Below, in pieces: positions 33,662 through 42,623 of a stretch of DNA of 64,000 nt. The notes under the pieces were generated by a model. It worked only from the letters and a program-made list of their open reading frames with translations, was not told where the DNA came from and did no database searches. The stretch comes from Faecalibacterium prausnitzii (GTDB lineage Bacteria; Bacillota; Clostridia; Oscillospirales; Ruminococcaceae). The stretch covers positions 57,479 through 121,478 of the forward strand of contig NZ_PRLD01000010.1 in assembly GCF_003287405.1 (NCBI RefSeq). The letters run 5' to 3'. The position numbers and the translations under genes were made by a program. How positions within the stretch are numbered: position 1 is the first letter of the stretch; every line of letters begins with the position of its first letter.

Positions 33662-34738
33662 TCACCCGGCACCCACCAGCGCTTCGCCGGTGCTGCTTTG
33701 CACCAGCAGCTCCTGCCCGGTAAGGCTGGAAAGCAGGGCGATGTAGCTGCGCCCTGCCGGGAGTTCCAGCGGCTTGCCGTTGGAATCGTAGAGGGCAAGG
33801 GTGCTCTGGGTGCCCTGCGTCCATGTGATCTGCCACAGGTGTCCGCCGTTCAGCCAGATGCCGCCGCCCATGGAAAGGTCGTAGTCCAGCGTGCGGCCGT
33901 CGTCCCGCAGGGAGGAGCCGCTGTACAGGATGAGCAGATTGTCAAAGGCTGCCTGTGTGCCGGTGTTGGCATCCAGCTGCGGGGTGCCGTCGGCGTGCAG
34001 CATCCCGTAGGCGGCAAGGGCGTCGTCATAGACAAAGCCGGTGGCTCCGCCGGACTGGAAATTCACGGTCACGTTTACCGCATCGGCGGCGTTTGCATCC
34101 GGCAGATGGCCGGTGTCCCGCTGGGGCAGCAGAGCGGGCAGAACGCCTGCCGTTTCGCTCTCGCTGCCGGCGGCGTTCTGGTTCACGGCGGCGGAGATGC
34201 TCAGGCTGTCCAGCACCGAGGAAACGGCTTTGCCGCTGGTGCGCCACAGGGGCGTGCTGTTCCAGCTGTAACCGGTGCTGACAAAGGCGTTGCACCCCAC
34301 CTCCTGCGCGTCCACCGCGCGGAGATTGTAGTATTCCAGATACCGTTTGGCGTATGCGCTGCTGCCGCACTGGATGGGCAGCACCTGCTGCCCGCTGAGC
34401 AGCCGCCAGTATAAGTCCTGCCCGCGCGTCACCGGCCCTACCACGGGCATGGCGCTGAGGGCGGGGTATACCAGACACAGCTCAGTAGAGCTGCCGCTCT
34501 CGGTCAGGGCTTCCAGCACCACCGAGGCGCTGCCGATGCCCCACTGGGTAGTGCTGCCGGTGGTGTTCTCGATGACCACCGCCGCCGCCCGCTGCTCCGG
34601 GTACAGCAGCTGCTGCCCGGTAAGCGGGTCTGCCGGGGCGGTGCTTTCTGCCGGCGCAGCGGCGGTGCCCCCGCAGCTGCCCAGCAGCACCGCGCACAGC
34701 ACGGCTGCACCAAGGCGCAGGCTCCATTTGCGTTTCAT
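33662..34738 (-). CDS. DUF3048-like lipoprotein (divergent copy)
   Basis: 358 residues. A lipoprotein signal ends at LLGSCGG. DUF3048 (YerB-type) features are PLTGQQ, AAAVVIENTTGSTTQWGIGS, LVYPALSAMPVVGPVTRGQD and a C-terminal ITWTQGTQSTLALYDSNGKP strand pair. Compared with its upstream neighbour it is more divergent and has lost parts of the conserved core. It begins 12 bases after the neighbour, with GGGGAGA as ribosome site. Function is unknown; the family is linked to spore and cell-envelope physiology in Firmicutes. Confidence 0.82.
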   Translation of the reverse strand: MKRKWSLRLGAAVLCAVLLGSCGGTAAAPAESTAPADPLTGQQLLYPEQRAAAVVIENTTGSTTQWGIGSASVVLEALTESGSSTELCLVYPALSAMPVVGPVTRGQDLYWRLLSGQQVLPIQCGSSAYAKRYLEYYNLRAVDAQEVGCNAFVSTGYSWNSTPLWRTSGKAVSSVLDSLSISAAVNQNAAGSESETAGVLPALLPQRDTGHLPDANAADAVNVTVNFQSGGATGFVYDDALAAYGMLHADGTPQLDANTGTQAAFDNLLILYSGSSLRDDGRTLDYDLSMGGGIWLNGGHLWQITWTQGTQSTLALYDSNGKPLELPAGRSYIALLSSLTGQELLVQSSTGEALVGAG

Positions 34739-34750
34739 GGGTCTCTCCCC

Positions 34751-35971
34751 TTACTGATAGTTAAAGTTTTGCCACTCGTCGTCGTCCACGATGGCCAGAT
34801 AGGTCTTGCCGCGGTTGAAGCAGATCTCGCTGCCGTCGGCGGCATAGACCTTGAGCGGGTGCTCCGGGGATGCCTTCTGCCATGTGCCGTGCTGCACCGC
34901 GCCCCGGGTGAAGAAATAGGCTTCGCCGCCGGACACATAGTCCACCTGCTGCACGCCGCCGGAGTCGCCGGGGTAGTCCGCGATGCCTGCAAAACAGACC
35001 AGCAGGTTGGTAAAACCAAGCTGCTTTCCGGTCAGCTCGTCCACGGTGTTTTCAAAAGCACCGTCGGCGCGGCTGTACATGGACATTTTATAAAGGCGTT
35101 CCCAGCGGTTGTAGCTGAAGGTGGTCTTGTAGCTGTCCGAGTGCACGATGTTGATGGTCTTGGCGGCGGCAGCACCGGACATCTTGTTCTCTGCGCCGGT
35201 GCGGTAGTCTGCAAAGCGGAAGAAGGTGCTCTCGTAGGGATATTCCAGCCCGATGCCTGCGTTGGCGGCGGCCTGCCGGATCTCAGCGCCGGAGGTGAAC
35301 TCGGTGTGCTCATACGCCACGTTGCGGCCGCGGCTGTCGCGGTGCGCCACATGGGGGTGAGTAGTGGTATTAAAATAGCTCTTGCCGCCGATGTTCAGGC
35401 CGGAGTAGTGATACACGTTGATGAACTTGGTGCAGGGGGCGCTTTCGCCGTCGTGGTAGTACAGCGCCTGCCACGGCATGAGCAGCTGCAAAAACTGGTC
35501 GCGGCCGGAGCGCAGCGGCCCCACCTCCGGGATGGCGTTGGCGTCGTGGTACACCGCGCAGAAGCGGGAGATGCCGCCCTCCACCTTGCTCTCAATGAGC
35601 AGGTCAGCCGAGCCGATGCCGCGCTGCGGGCGGGCGTTCTGCCGCTGGGTGTTGCTGATGTTGTTCACCATCACGCCGACAATACGGCCGTTGCTGCGGC
35701 GCGGCTCGCCGGTAAGGGGGTCGGCGTTATAGGCGGGCAGGCTGCTGTCGGCGCTCTCTGCCGGGGCTTCGGATGCCGCTCCTGCGTCCGGGGCTGCGGC
35801 TTCGGTGCTTTCAGAGGATGCAGAGCTGCCCTTCCCGAAGGTCTGCTGCAGCCAGCCGGAAAAGCCGTTGCCCACACAGGCGCTGCCGGTGGGCGCGCAG
35901 CCGGACAGAGCCAGCGAGGCGGCTGCCAGCCCCGAGACACGGAGAACGGTACGACGCGTGATCTTTTTCAT
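34751..35971 (-). CDS. DUF3048 lipoprotein with Tat-like signal
   Basis: 406 residues from the ATG at 35971 (AGGAGG, 9 bases). The signal has twin arginines (KITRRTVLRVSG) and a lipobox LALSGC, so Tat export is possible. A Ser/Ala-rich spacer is followed by the DUF3048 core: PLTGEPRR, VGVMVNNISNTQRQNARPQR, CAVYHDANAIPEVGPLRSGRD and the C-terminal GTWQKASPEHPLKVYAADGS. It is first in a two-gene unit with the divergent copy. The reading frame extends upstream, but without homology. Confidence 0.88.
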   Translation of the reverse strand: MKKITRRTVLRVSGLAAASLALSGCAPTGSACVGNGFSGWLQQTFGKGSSASSESTEAAAPDAGAASEAPAESADSSLPAYNADPLTGEPRRSNGRIVGVMVNNISNTQRQNARPQRGIGSADLLIESKVEGGISRFCAVYHDANAIPEVGPLRSGRDQFLQLLMPWQALYYHDGESAPCTKFINVYHYSGLNIGGKSYFNTTTHPHVAHRDSRGRNVAYEHTEFTSGAEIRQAAANAGIGLEYPYESTFFRFADYRTGAENKMSGAAAAKTINIVHSDSYKTTFSYNRWERLYKMSMYSRADGAFENTVDELTGKQLGFTNLLVCFAGIADYPGDSGGVQQVDYVSGGEAYFFTRGAVQHGTWQKASPEHPLKVYAADGSEICFNRGKTYLAIVDDDEWQNFNYQ

Positions 35972-36071
35972 GCAAAAAACCTCCTGATCAAGAAAGCTCT
36001 GCGCAGCCCCGGCGCTGTCGGAACGGTTGCGCGCGGTGGATGAAAACGAACGGCCCTTCGGCACTGCTTTG

Positions 36072-36100
36072 ATTGTAATAGTTCTTGCGGCGTTTGTAAA
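36072..36100 (-). promoter_or_regulatory. Promoter for the DUF3048 pair
   Basis: On the minus strand TTTACA, a 17-base spacer and TACAAT. Confidence 0.65.
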
Positions 36101-36123
36101 GTGAAAATTAACGGCAAAGCGCT

Positions 36124-37080
36124 TTACCCGTGCTGCTCTGCTAAGCTCTGCACCATCTCGTGCAGCTGGGCGCGGACGGCGGTGGGGGCGGTGACCTCTA
36201 CCTTGCCGCCAAAGCCGCACACCCAGCCGAAAAACTGCTGGCTGACGCAGATGGGCACGTCAAAGTGGAAGTGCTCCGCGTCCTCCGGGCAGAACACCGG
36301 CTCGCGGCCAAAGCGCTCCCGCATGACCGGCTCAAGGTCGGCAGTGCACCGCAGGGTGACCCGGTACTCGGTGCCGCCGAACATATTGAAGTGCTTGCGC
36401 AGGTAGGCGGGCAGATCGAAGGTGCGGAAGAACTCCTTGCCCCGGCGCGGCTCGTCCAGCACCAGCACCCCGGCCATCCGGTCCACCCGGTAATGGCGCA
36501 CCGGGGGTGCTTTTTCGTCCTGATAGGCAATGAGGTAATAGCAGCCGTTTTCCCACGCAAGCTGCCACGGGCTTACGGTGCGCACGGCGCTGCTGCCCTT
36601 GTAGCGGAACTGCACCAGACACCCCCGGTTGATGGCGGTGTGCAGGGCGTCGATGCTGTACAAAAGGGTCTGGCTGTCGGTCTTGGGACGTCCGTCCACA
36701 TACACCTGACGCTGCAGCTGGATGCCCTCGTAGTCAGAGCAGAGGGCTTCCAGCTTGTGGATGATGCGCTTGCTGGTGCGCGCCGAGATGACGCTGCTGG
36801 ACTGTACCGCATCCACCAGCAGCTTCAGCTCCGAAAGCTCGAATGCACGGCTTGCCATCCAGTACCCGCCGCCGCGCCCGCGCTGTAGCTGGATGTCGTA
36901 GCCCAGACTGCGCAGGGTGTCGATATCGCTGTAAATGCTCTTGCGCTCGGCCAGAATGCCCTGATTTTCCAGCAGCTGCACCAGCTGGGGCACGTTCAGG
37001 CGGTGGTTCTCGTCGGTGCGCTGCTCAAGGATGCGCAGCAGCGTTACCAGCTTGGATTTCTGTCCTTCCTGCTTGGGCAT
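36124..37080 (-). CDS. WYL-domain transcriptional regulator
   Basis: 318 residues. The N-terminus is an HTH_11-type winged helix (RLNVPQLVQLLENQGILAERKSIYSDIDTL). The middle has the WYL sensor domain with SPWQLAWENGCYYLIAYQ and HYRVDRMAG, followed by a WCX-type C-terminal domain. WYL regulators bind small ligands or nucleic acids. It is the last gene of the aromatic supra-operon, 22 bases after tyrA with GGAGGT before the start. It could therefore respond to an aromatic metabolite, an inference from position. Confidence 0.9.
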   Translation of the reverse strand: MPKQEGQKSKLVTLLRILEQRTDENHRLNVPQLVQLLENQGILAERKSIYSDIDTLRSLGYDIQLQRGRGGGYWMASRAFELSELKLLVDAVQSSSVISARTSKRIIHKLEALCSDYEGIQLQRQVYVDGRPKTDSQTLLYSIDALHTAINRGCLVQFRYKGSSAVRTVSPWQLAWENGCYYLIAYQDEKAPPVRHYRVDRMAGVLVLDEPRRGKEFFRTFDLPAYLRKHFNMFGGTEYRVTLRCTADLEPVMRERFGREPVFCPEDAEHFHFDVPICVSQQFFGWVCGFGGKVEVTAPTAVRAQLHEMVQSLAEQHG

Positions 37081-37102
37081 GGGGCAATACCTCCGTCACG
37101 GT

Positions 37103-37966
37103 TTATTCCGGCAGCTTTTTGTCAAAGGCGGCGCGGCGCTGGGTGGAAAGGCGGAACATTTCTTCCAGCTTGTCCCGGTCGTCTGCCACAAGGGCGGCGC
37201 GCATCTCCTGCAGGGCAGAATCGAACTGGTCGATCTCGCTGATCAGGTTCTGCTTGTTCCACAAAAACAGCTCTGCCCACATTTTGTCGTTGATACGTGC
37301 AATGCGGGTCAGATCCCGGAAGGAGTCGCCGGTGTACTCGCACAGCGAGGAGTTGTCGTTGGCGCACATCAGGCTTACGGCGATGGCGTGGCACAGCTGG
37401 CTGACATAGCCGATCATCCGGTCGTGCTCCTGCACGGTCAGGGTGCAGATGTGCTTGAAGCCCAGCACCTCGGCCAGCTCCTTTGCCCACTGGATGCCCG
37501 CAGGGGTGTTCTTTTCGGTGGGGGTGATGATGAAGTTGGCCGGGGCAAAATTCACCTCGGCGGCGTGCTCCACGCTGGAAGTCTCGCGGCCGGCCATGGG
37601 GTGGCTGGCGATGAACTCCACCCCCGCCGGGCACAGCGCCTGCACCGGCTCCACAAGGCCGGTCTTGACGCCGGAAACATCCGTAAAGATGCACCCGGGC
37701 TTGAGCAGGGAACCGTAGGTTCGGAACCAGTCCAGCAGCGCGGTGGGGTACAGGCCAAAGATGATATGGTCGGCCTGCCGGACAAGGTCCTCAAAATCAT
37801 GGGTCTTGCCGCTGGCGATATAGCCGTGCTCCAGCGCGTACTGCAAGTGTCCCTCGCTGCGGTTGATGCCGTCCACATGGAAGCCGGCGCGGGTCAGCTC
37901 CAGCGCGTACTTGCCGCCCAGCAGACCCAGACCCACTACGAGATAACGTTTTGTTTTATCAAGCAT
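37103..37966 (-). CDS. tyrA: Prephenate dehydrogenase
   Basis: 287 residues. It oxidises prephenate with NAD(P) to 4-hydroxyphenylpyruvate for tyrosine. The nucleotide motif VVGLGLLGGKYALEL is at the N-terminus. The substrate-binding SHPMAGRE with its conserved His and the later IGYVSQLCHAIAV are intact. No C-terminal ACT domain is present, so feedback by tyrosine through ACT is not expected. Its start overlaps the end of aroA by 8 bases. Confidence 0.94.
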   Translation of the reverse strand: MLDKTKRYLVVGLGLLGGKYALELTRAGFHVDGINRSEGHLQYALEHGYIASGKTHDFEDLVRQADHIIFGLYPTALLDWFRTYGSLLKPGCIFTDVSGVKTGLVEPVQALCPAGVEFIASHPMAGRETSSVEHAAEVNFAPANFIITPTEKNTPAGIQWAKELAEVLGFKHICTLTVQEHDRMIGYVSQLCHAIAVSLMCANDNSSLCEYTGDSFRDLTRIARINDKMWAELFLWNKQNLISEIDQFDSALQEMRAALVADDRDKLEEMFRLSTQRRAAFDKKLPE

Positions 37967-39233
37967 CTTCTACCTCCACGCCAAGCGGCGCTGCATCTGC
38001 AAAAAAGCCGGGCCAGCTCTTCTGGATGGCTTCGGCATCGTCCACGGTCAGGGATAGCCCGGCGGCGGCAGCCAGCACCGCAAGGCTCATGACAACCCGA
38101 TGGTCGTTGTGGCCGTGCAGGGGCGCGGCAGGAGCGTGCAGACGCTCAGCACAGCCCTGCACCGTGATGGTGCCGCCGTCGCTTTCCAGCACGCCGCCGC
38201 AGGCGCGCAGCTCGGCCTCCATAGCCGCGATGCGGTCGCTCTCCTTCAGGCGCAGCCGCTGGGCGTTGCGGATGACGGTGGTGCCCTTGCACAGCAGTCC
38301 CAGCACCATCAGCACGGGGCCAAGGTCGGGGCAGTCCGCAAGGTCGATGTCCACCCCATGCAAGGGAGCTTTTGCAAAGGTGACGCTGTCACCTTTGCGG
38401 GTGAACACCGCGCCGCACCGGCGCAGGATGTCCAGAATGGCAGCATCGCCCTGCAGGGTGTCCGGCGCAAGGCCGGTGATGGTCACCCCGCCGCACACCG
38501 CGCCCAGCACCGCCGGAAACGCGGCCTGACTGTAATCGCCCTCCACGTTGTAGTCGCAGGGGCGGTACTGCTGCCCGCCGGGCAGCAGCAGGGTGGTTTC
38601 GTCCAGCCAGTGGCTGTGCACCCCAAAGGCGGCCTGTACGGCGCGGGTCATGTCGATGTAGCTGCGGCTCTCCACGGGGGGAATAAGGTGCAGCTGGCTG
38701 TCCCCGGGCAGCAGCGGCAGGGCGAACAGCAGCCCGCTGATGAACTGGCTGGACACGTTGCCCGCCAGCCGGTAGTCCCCGGGGGTCAGTGCGCCCTCCA
38801 CGGTCAGCCCGGCGGAGGATTGTTCGAACCGTAGATTCTGCTCGCGATATAACGTTTCGTATACGGACTGCGGGCGCTCCATCAGCCGCCCGCGTCCGGT
38901 AAAGGTGACCGGCTGGCCGGTCAAGCTGGCAATGGGGATCAAAAACCGCAGGGTGCTGCCGCTTTCGCAGCAGTCCACCGGGGCGGTCAGGGGCAGAAAA
39001 TGCCCAAGCCCCTGCACAGTGGCATCGTCCGCGCCGGTGTCCACGGCGGCGCACAGCTGCGCGGCGGCGGACAGGGTGGCAGAGATATCCTTGCTGAATT
39101 CCAGATGGGTGATGTGGGAGCGCCCCACAGCCAGCGCGGCGCACAGCACGGCGCGGTGCGCCATGCTTTTGCTGGGCGGCGCGGCGATCACGCCCCCGAT
39201 GCCGCCGGGGGCAGGTCTGATGGTTACTTGCAT
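37959..39233 (-). CDS. aroA: 5-enolpyruvylshikimate-3-phosphate synthase
   Basis: 424 residues. It joins shikimate-3-phosphate and phosphoenolpyruvate. Signature parts are PPSKSMAHRAVL near residue 20, ESGSTLRFLIP, VEGDYSQAAFP and the C-terminal HNDHRVVMSLAVLA. Two starts are possible: the ATG at 39233, about 11 bases after AAAGGA, and a TTG seven codons earlier. The ATG is kept. It lies between aroF and tyrA, separated from aroF by a short family A repeat. Confidence 0.96.
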   Translation of the reverse strand: MQVTIRPAPGGIGGVIAAPPSKSMAHRAVLCAALAVGRSHITHLEFSKDISATLSAAAQLCAAVDTGADDATVQGLGHFLPLTAPVDCCESGSTLRFLIPIASLTGQPVTFTGRGRLMERPQSVYETLYREQNLRFEQSSAGLTVEGALTPGDYRLAGNVSSQFISGLLFALPLLPGDSQLHLIPPVESRSYIDMTRAVQAAFGVHSHWLDETTLLLPGGQQYRPCDYNVEGDYSQAAFPAVLGAVCGGVTITGLAPDTLQGDAAILDILRRCGAVFTRKGDSVTFAKAPLHGVDIDLADCPDLGPVLMVLGLLCKGTTVIRNAQRLRLKESDRIAAMEAELRACGGVLESDGGTITVQGCAERLHAPAAPLHGHNDHRVVMSLAVLAAAAGLSLTVDDAEAIQKSWPGFFADAAPLGVEVEDA

Positions 39234-39258
39234 AGCGGTGTTATCCTTTTGCAATTTC

Positions 39259-39320
39259 CCCCGGGCAGCGCTTCAGGCGCCCCCTTGAGGGCGCTGGCGC
39301 GCCAGCGCCTGAGGGGGTAA
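39259..39320. repeat. Short family A repeat between aroF and aroA
   Basis: A compact copy keeping the arms CTTCAGGCGCCCCCTTGAG and GCGCCTGAGGGGGTAA around GCGCTGGCGCGCCAGCGC. It sits inside the supra-operon. Confidence 0.7.
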
Positions 39321-39325
39321 ACGGT

Positions 39326-40342
39326 TTACATCTCCCGGCCGATAGCCCAAGCCACCTGACGGCACTTTGCCATGGCCTGTGCAAAGGCGTCCGGGGTCAG
39401 GCACTGTGCACCGTCGCTCCATGCGTGCTGGGGGTCGTAGTGCACCTCTACCTCCAGACCGTCCGCACCGGCAGCCACGGCGGCGATCATCATCGGCTCC
39501 ACCAGATTGGCCTTGCCGGTGGCGTGGCTGGGATCTACCACGATGGGCAGATGGGTCTTTTCGTGGATGATGGGCACGGCGGAAAGATCCAGCGTGTTGC
39601 GGGTGTATTTTTCAAAGGTGCGGATGCCGCGCTCGCAGAAGATGACCTGCTCGTTGCCGCCTGCCATGATGTACTCGGCGCTCATGATCCACTCCTCGAT
39701 GGTGTTGCACAGGCCGCGCTTGAGCAGCACAGGCTTGTGCATCTTGCCCACCGCCTTGAGCAGCTGGAAGTTCTGCATATTGCGTGCGCCGATCTGCACC
39801 ACGTCCACATACTCCTCAAACTCCGGGATGCGGTCCTCGCTCATCAGCTCGGAAACGATGGGCAGGCCGGTGGCTTCGCGGGCCTTTACCATGTCTAAGA
39901 TGCCCTCGGTCTCCAGACCCTGAAAGGCGTAGGGAGAGGTGCGGGGTTTGTAGGCGCCGCCGCGGAACAGCGCTGCGCCGCCCGCCTTGACCCCCTGCGC
40001 GATGCGCAGTGCCTGCTCGGCGTTCTCGATGCTGCAGGGGCCTGCCATGACGGCGATCTTTTCCTTGCTGCCGATCTTCACGCCGCCGCAGTCGATGACC
40101 GAGTCTGCGGGGTGAAACAGGCGGTTGGCGCGCTTATAGGGTGCAGACACGCGGGTAACGTTGTCGATCCACGGGTTTGCCAGCACGTCCCGCTCGTCGA
40201 TCTTGGTGGTGTCGCCCACCAGACCGAACACGTTGTAGTCCTTGCCGGTGATCAGGGTCACATCCAGACCCTGCTTTTCGAATTTGTCAACGATCTTTTC
40301 CAGCTCCTCTTTGGGAGTGCCTTTTTTGGTGGAGATGATCAT
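39326..40342 (-). CDS. aroF: 3-deoxy-7-phosphoheptulonate (DAHP) synthase
   Basis: 338 residues, a type I-beta DAHP synthase with an N-terminal ferredoxin-like regulatory domain (about 1-75), as in Thermotoga and many Firmicutes. It condenses phosphoenolpyruvate and erythrose-4-phosphate, the first step of the pathway. Conserved: VMAGPCSIEN, LFRGGAYKPRTSPYAFQG, LLKRGLCNTIEEW and VVDPSHATGK. The N-terminal domain is the known site of aromatic amino acid feedback in this subfamily. Confidence 0.96.
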   Translation of the reverse strand: MIISTKKGTPKEELEKIVDKFEKQGLDVTLITGKDYNVFGLVGDTTKIDERDVLANPWIDNVTRVSAPYKRANRLFHPADSVIDCGGVKIGSKEKIAVMAGPCSIENAEQALRIAQGVKAGGAALFRGGAYKPRTSPYAFQGLETEGILDMVKAREATGLPIVSELMSEDRIPEFEEYVDVVQIGARNMQNFQLLKAVGKMHKPVLLKRGLCNTIEEWIMSAEYIMAGGNEQVIFCERGIRTFEKYTRNTLDLSAVPIIHEKTHLPIVVDPSHATGKANLVEPMMIAAVAAGADGLEVEVHYDPQHAWSDGAQCLTPDAFAQAMAKCRQVAWAIGREM

Positions 40343-40363
40343 AAAAAGTTTCCTTTCCTGTTT

Positions 40364-40735
40364 TTAAGATTGAAGTCTGCTTTGAATGGTATTGTCTATC
40401 TGTGTACAGACGGCATTAAAATGGTTGTCCACATCGTTATTTGCAAAACGGAGAACCAGTAGCCCATACTGTTCAAGAACCGCACTTCGTTCTGCATCGT
40501 AAGCCTTGCCCTGCTCGGTATAATGCTGAGAGCCGTCCAACTCGATCACAAGCCGTGCCTGCGCACAGTAAAAGTCAACGACAAAGGATTCAATGATCCG
40601 CTGTTTATAGATCTTTACAGGATAATCGCGCAGAAATACATACCAGAGTCTATGCTCCTGTGGCGTCAGATTACGTCGTAATGTACGCGCAGTGCCAAGC
40701 ATTTTATAGTTCTTATTAACGGTGATATGTTTCAT
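40364..40735 (-). CDS. DUF559 (Vsr-like endonuclease fold) protein
   Basis: 123 residues. DUF559 proteins have a very-short-patch-repair-like restriction endonuclease fold. Seen are the N-terminal RTLRRNLTPQEHRLWYVFLR, the central core FVVDFYCAQARLVIELDGSQ (with the conserved Asp and Glu residues) and LVLRFANNDV. Base composition is clearly lower in GC than the neighbouring aro genes. It has its own AAAGGAAG ribosome site next to a family A repeat, so it looks like an insertion into the aro operon between aroQ-like and aroF. Substrate is unknown. Confidence 0.85.
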   Translation of the reverse strand: MKHITVNKNYKMLGTARTLRRNLTPQEHRLWYVFLRDYPVKIYKQRIIESFVVDFYCAQARLVIELDGSQHYTEQGKAYDAERSAVLEQYGLLVLRFANNDVDNHFNAVCTQIDNTIQSRLQS

Positions 40736-40759
40736 GAACGACTTCCTTTGTGGCAGCGG

Positions 40760-40897
40760 GCTCGCCCTCTCAGGCGCTTGCGCGCCAGCTCCCCCAAAGG
40801 GGGAGCCCTTGGCAAAACCGGAAACTTTACCGTACTGCCAAGGCCTCTCCCTTTGGGAGAGGTGGCACGGCGTAAGCCGTGACGGAGAGGGCGAGGA
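40760..40897. repeat. Palindromic repeat, family A, inside the aro supra-operon
   Basis: The outer arms are GCTCGCCCTCTCAGG and GACGGAGAGGGCGAG; the inner blocks are CCAGCTCCCCCAAAGGGGG and GCCTCTCCCTTTGGGAGAGG. It lies between the aroQ-like stop and the DUF559 start. Confidence 0.87.
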
Positions 40898-40914
40898 GGC
40901 TACCCTTGGGCGTT

Positions 40915-41379
40915 TTACATCACGATATGCGCCTTAGAGGAGCCGTCGGTGCGCAGCAGCTGCGCCAGCCAGATGCAGGCGTGCAGGTAGCCCTGCGGGC
41001 CTTCGCCGATAAAATGTCCCTGACAGCCAAAGGACACCACGTCTGTTTTGCGGAAGGGCTCGCGCTCGTCCGGGGCGTCCAGCATCACCTCTACGGCGGG
41101 CACGCTGCACAGCCGCAGCGCGTCCAGAATGGCTACGCTGTAATGGGCGTAGCCGCCGGGGTTCAGCACGATGCCGTCCACCCGCCCCGGGGCGGACTGG
41201 ATCTCGTCGATGAGATCGCCCTCGTGGTTGGACTGGCAGATGTCCGTCTCGATGCCAAGCTGGTCGCAGCCCGCCTGCACATAGTCCATCAGGCCGGTGT
41301 AGTCCACTTCGCCGGGCACGCCGGGCTCAGACCAGCGCGCCAGATTGATGTTTGGCCCGTTAAGAATCAAAAATTTCAT
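40915..41379 (-). CDS. Type II 3-dehydroquinate dehydratase-like protein, catalytically degenerate
   Basis: 154 residues with the AroQ flavodoxin-like fold: LILNGPNINL at the start, LNPGGYAHYSVAILDAL in the middle and the FIGEGPQGYLHA end. Against Mycobacterium AroQ without gaps, the catalytic Tyr24 is Pro22, the lid Arg19 is Ser17 and the general acid His101 is Met99. Asn73, His79, Glu97, Arg106 and Arg110 are kept. It is therefore doubtful that it dehydrates dehydroquinate by the known mechanism. It overlaps aroEK by 20 bases and is clearly in the operon. It may be a regulatory or ligand-binding relic; an intact type I aroD lies at 62766. Confidence 0.8.
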   Translation of the reverse strand: MKFLILNGPNINLARWSEPGVPGEVDYTGLMDYVQAGCDQLGIETDICQSNHEGDLIDEIQSAPGRVDGIVLNPGGYAHYSVAILDALRLCSVPAVEVMLDAPDEREPFRKTDVVSFGCQGHFIGEGPQGYLHACIWLAQLLRTDGSSKAHIVM

Positions 41380-42622
41380 CCAGTGCCTCCTGTGCAGCTG
41401 CCAGCGCCTCGGCCAGCGTGCCGGTGTTAGAAATCACCGCATCTGCGGCGGCAAGGTACAGCGGGCGGCGCTGGGCTTCCATGGTGCGCAGCGCCTCGGC
41501 GCTGGAAGAAAGCGGACGGTCGCCGCCCACAGCCAGCGCTTCCACCGGCCGGTCGATGAACAGCACCACGCCGTTCTGGCGCAGGGCGCGGACATTCTCT
41601 GCCCGCTTCACCGCGCCGCCGCCGCAGGAGAGCACAAGCCCCTTTTCCTTGCCGAAACGGGCGATCTGCGCGGCTTCCTTTGCGCGGAAGCCCTCTTCGC
41701 CCTCGGCGGCAAAGATATCCGGGATGCTGCGCCCGTCTGCCTTGACAATCTCCTCGTCCAGATCCACAAGCGGTCTGCCCAGCTGCTTTGCCAGCAGGCG
41801 GCCAAGGGTGGATTTGCCGCAGGAGGGCATCCCCACAAGGGCGATGTTCAGCGTCTCGCGGCGCAGCGCGGCGGTGATGCGCCGCACCTCGCCCGGGGCG
41901 TCCTCGAACTTGCGGCCAAGGAAGTATTCGGCGGCGTACACCGCCTGTGCCACCAGCATCTCCAGCCCGCCTACGGCCACCGGCACACCGGCTTCCTCGG
42001 CGCGGAGGATGAGCTCCGTCTTGTTGGGGTTATAGACCACGTCTACCACGGCTTCCAGCCCGGGCATGGCGGCCACGTCCAGACTGCACACGCCCACGTT
42101 GGGGTACATCCCGGCGGGGGTGGTGTTGAACACTACCTGTGCGCCGCTGTGCACGGCTTCGGCGTAGCTCAGCTCGCCCTTTTCCGGGTCGGGGGTGCGG
42201 CTGACCGTCAGCACCTTGGCAGCGCCCTTGTCCAGCGCCACCGCGCGGGTGGTGTTGTGGGTGCCGCCGGTGCCCAAGATGAGCACGGTCTTGCCCGCAA
42301 GCTCCACGCCGTGGGCTTCGCACAGGTGGGCAAAGCCCAGATAATCGGTGTTGTAGCCGTAGAGCAGGCCGTTTTTATTGACCACCGTGTTCACCGCGCC
42401 GATGGCGCGGGCGCGGGGGTCGATGAAGGAGCAGTACTCCATCACCAGCTTTTTATAGGGGATGGTCACATTGATGGCCTTGAACTGCCGCCGCTGCAAA
42501 AAGGCGCGGGCGTCTGCTTCGGTGGGCAGGGGGCACAGCTCGTAGCTGTACCCGCAGAGCAGCTCATGGATGGTCTTGGAGTAGGAGTGTCCCAGCTTGC
42601 CGCCGATGAGTCCGTATTCCAT
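41360..42622 (-). CDS. aroEK: Fused shikimate dehydrogenase and shikimate kinase
   Basis: 420 residues with two domains. Residues 1-255 are shikimate dehydrogenase: GKLGHSYSKTIHELL, NVTIPYKK (catalytic Lys), AVNTVVNKNGLLYGYNTD and VLILGTGGTHNTT for NADP. Residues about 260-420 are shikimate kinase: P-loop VGMPSCGKSTLGR, then LVDLDEEIV, LSCGGGAV and an LYLAAAD end. The fusion makes two consecutive steps (dehydroshikimate to shikimate to shikimate-3-phosphate) in one polypeptide. It starts 1 base after aroC. Confidence 0.95.
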   Translation of the reverse strand: MEYGLIGGKLGHSYSKTIHELLCGYSYELCPLPTEADARAFLQRRQFKAINVTIPYKKLVMEYCSFIDPRARAIGAVNTVVNKNGLLYGYNTDYLGFAHLCEAHGVELAGKTVLILGTGGTHNTTRAVALDKGAAKVLTVSRTPDPEKGELSYAEAVHSGAQVVFNTTPAGMYPNVGVCSLDVAAMPGLEAVVDVVYNPNKTELILRAEEAGVPVAVGGLEMLVAQAVYAAEYFLGRKFEDAPGEVRRITAALRRETLNIALVGMPSCGKSTLGRLLAKQLGRPLVDLDEEIVKADGRSIPDIFAAEGEEGFRAKEAAQIARFGKEKGLVLSCGGGAVKRAENVRALRQNGVVLFIDRPVEALAVGGDRPLSSSAEALRTMEAQRRPLYLAAADAVISNTGTLAEALAAAQEALDEIFDS

Positions 42623-42623
42623 C

